Shown here: positions 62,956 to 64,000 of the stretch, piece after piece
Position numbering within the stretch: position 1 is the stretch's first letter
How the letters are laid out: each line of letters starts with the position of its first letter
Assembly: GCF_020531845.1 (NCBI RefSeq)
Contig: NZ_JAJAVF010000003.1
Span: 124,001 to 188,000, forward strand
Direction: 5' to 3'
Length of the DNA: 64,000 bases
DNA from: Methylobacillus methanolivorans
Lineage (GTDB): Bacteria > Pseudomonadota > Gammaproteobacteria > Burkholderiales > Methylophilaceae
The notes under the pieces: generated by a model
Told to the model about the DNA's origin: nothing
What the model saw: only the letters and a program-made list of their open reading frames with translations
Databases searched by the model: none
Made by a program: the position numbers and the translations under genes

Positions 62956-63522
62956 CTACGACTTGAAGCGCGCAGCGATATCAACATCCTTGAGTTCACT
63001 GCGGGCAAAACGCAGCATTGTCTCGCGGTTGAAACCCAGGGTACGGGCTACCAGCAGGTCAGGAAACTGTGCGATACGCACATTGTGCAGGTTGACACTG
63101 TCGTTATAAAACTCGCGTCGGTCAGCGATTGCGTTTTCAAGATTGCTGATGCGCGCCTGCAAATGCAGGAACTGCTCATTGGCTTTCAGCTCAGGGTATG
63201 CTTCCGCCAGCGCAAACAATGTCCCCAAGCCGGCACGCAACGCGCCCTCTGCTGCGCCCAGCGCCGCCACATCATGATGCTGGCTGGCCTCCTGCACACG
63301 TGAACGTGCCTGTATCACCTGCTGCAAGGTTGCCTGCTCATGCTGCATATATTGCTTGCAGGTATCCACCAACTTGGGCAATTCGTCATGACGCTGCTTG
63401 AGCAAGACATCAATATTGGCCCATGCCTTTTCGACATTATTCTTGAGACTTACCAGGCCGTTATAGACCATGATGAAATACACAACGGCCACCACCAGCA
63501 ATACCAGCAAGAAAATCTGCAT
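62956..63522 (-). CDS. lemA: LemA family protein
   Basis: This 188-aa protein has an N-terminal membrane helix (MQIFLLVLLVVAVVYFIMVY) with most of the chain as helical bundle: NGLVSLKNNVEKAWANIDVLL, KQRHDELPKLVDTCKQYMQHE, ELKANEQFLHLQARISNLEN and FYNDSVNLHNVRIAQFPD. These are the LemA motifs. The ATG at 63522 follows GGGAGGGCAT; an earlier ATG at 63561 lacks a site. It is the first gene of the lemA-GIDE pair. Confidence 0.93.
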   Translation of the reverse strand: MQIFLLVLLVVAVVYFIMVYNGLVSLKNNVEKAWANIDVLLKQRHDELPKLVDTCKQYMQHEQATLQQVIQARSRVQEASQHHDVAALGAAEGALRAGLGTLFALAEAYPELKANEQFLHLQARISNLENAIADRREFYNDSVNLHNVRIAQFPDLLVARTLGFNRETMLRFARSELKDVDIAARFKS

Positions 63523-63585
63523 ATGCCCTCCCTTTTTTGCTGGCAGTGTAATCTGCATCATCTTCCGCAGGCAACGATATCAAAC

Positions 63586-63610
63586 AAAAAGCCGGCAATG
63601 CCGGCTTTTT
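63586..63610 (-). terminator. Rho-independent terminator of the PEP-CTERM gene
   Basis: A fully palindromic 12-bp stem (AAAAAGCCGGCA / TGCCGGCTTTTT) around one base lies 19 bp after the stop of the PEP-CTERM gene on the minus strand. Confidence 0.92.
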
Positions 63611-63628
63611 GTTGTGCTGGTTTGATGC

Positions 63629-64000
63629 CTAGCTAGACATCTTGCGGCGTGCGACAAACCCGACCAGAGACAGACCTAGCAACATCATGCCATAGGCGCT
63701 AGGCTCCGGCACTGGTGCCAGGGTTGCGGTAAAGGCCAAATCGCCACCCAGGGATGTATTCCAGGCAGCCCCCGTCAACTGGCTACGATCATTGCCATTA
63801 TTGAGGTAAACGAAGCTACCGCCGGTATAGGCCGTATCTGGCGCGAAAGCCCATTCATTGGTACTGGTGCTATCACCCTGGATTCCAGAAGTGGTGAAGT
63901 ACAGTACGTATTGCTGATTTCCCGCCAGGGTGACAGAAGGATAAGCAGTAATTTCGGTATATTCACTGCTGGCAGAAAAACTGAATGGATCAGATTGATA
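63629..64000 (-). CDS. PEP-CTERM sorting-domain protein, C-terminal part
   Basis: A minus-strand frame enters from the right edge and stays open for 123 codons to a TAG at 63629; its start is outside the window. The C-terminus is a textbook PEP-CTERM signal: VPEPSAYGMMLLGL, then SLVGFVARRK and a short MSS tail. It directs processing by exosortase and surface or EPS-linked export. The visible ectodomain is Ser/Thr/Asn/Gly rich with YVLYFTTSG and GGSFVYLNNGND, like other beta-rich PEP-CTERM proteins. An exosortase (epsH/xrtA type) must be elsewhere in the genome. The exact function is unknown. Confidence 0.9.
   Translation of the reverse strand, partial: YQSDPFSFSASSEYTEITAYPSVTLAGNQQYVLYFTTSGIQGDSTSTNEWAFAPDTAYTGGSFVYLNNGNDRSQLTGAAWNTSLGGDLAFTATLAPVPEPSAYGMMLLGLSLVGFVARRKMSS

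Noticed and set aside
1..64000. Mobile elements, CRISPR arrays, prophage or toxin-antitoxin loci
   Set aside because: No transposase, integrase, direct-repeat array or phage genes were seen on either strand.

Overview
The window looks like chromosomal DNA of a betaproteobacterium, most likely a methylotroph of the Methylophilaceae (Methylobacillus-like). The reasons are the moderately high GC, betaproteobacterial-type housekeeping genes (ppk/ppx/phoU, ilvA, zapA with 6S RNA, valS), a ZnuD-like receptor as in Neisseria, and a PEP-CTERM protein. This assignment is inference from gene content; no rRNA is present. I see no prophage, IS element or CRISPR array.

Layout. 0-14 kb is mostly housekeeping: a glycine-oxidase-like flavoprotein, Fe superoxide dismutase, a small His/Cys secreted protein followed by a ZnuD-like outer-membrane receptor, YggX, the polyphosphate genes ppk (+) and ppx-phoU (-), rpiA, ilvA, a cysteine-free Fur, EVE and DUF2237 proteins, a 6S RNA, and zapA with a ZapB-like partner. 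14.2-26.5 kb is a cobalamin (B12) locus: a cobalamin riboswitch, btuB, btuM, cobO, cobB, cobN, an ExbB-like channel gene, a DUF2149 (ExbD-like) gene, bluB, a BtuF-like protein, cobU and an ABM-fold protein, all on + and mostly overlapping by ATGA. 27.5-33.6 kb is a second riboswitch unit with two tandem siderophore-type TonB-dependent receptors and a PepSY membrane protein. 34.3-42.7 kb holds two consecutive Fur-box/fecI/fecR/fecA modules on the minus strand. 42.7-48.6 kb completes late B12 synthesis (cobQ, cbiB, cobD, cobC, cobS, cobT). After tRNA-Phe come an ASCH protein, a YgjP-like metalloprotease, a CzcCBA-type metal efflux operon with DUF3240, rhodanese and TusA-like genes, a zinc-ribbon membrane protein, a bestrophin homologue, valS, a GIDE-like EF-hand protein, lemA, and the C-terminal end of a PEP-CTERM protein.

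How it works together. BtuB and BtuM could bring corrinoids across the outer and inner membranes. CobO, CobB, CobQ, CbiB, CobD, CobU, CobT, CobS, CobC and BluB cover a,c-diamide formation, adenosylation, amidation, aminopropanol attachment, lower-ligand synthesis and nucleotide-loop assembly. No corrin-ring methylation genes and no CobS/CobT chelatase partners are in the window, so it encodes salvage or the late half of the pathway.

The most notable system is the CobN-ExbB-DUF2149 trio. CobN carries an N-terminal export signal and a C-terminal membrane anchor, and is followed by a small PMF-channel pair with the ExbD-type membrane aspartate. This suggests a periplasmic, energised (de)chelatase acting on tetrapyrroles delivered by BtuB. 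The second riboswitch unit, which places siderophore-type receptors and a PepSY reductase-like protein under B12 control, is the other candidate for new biology.
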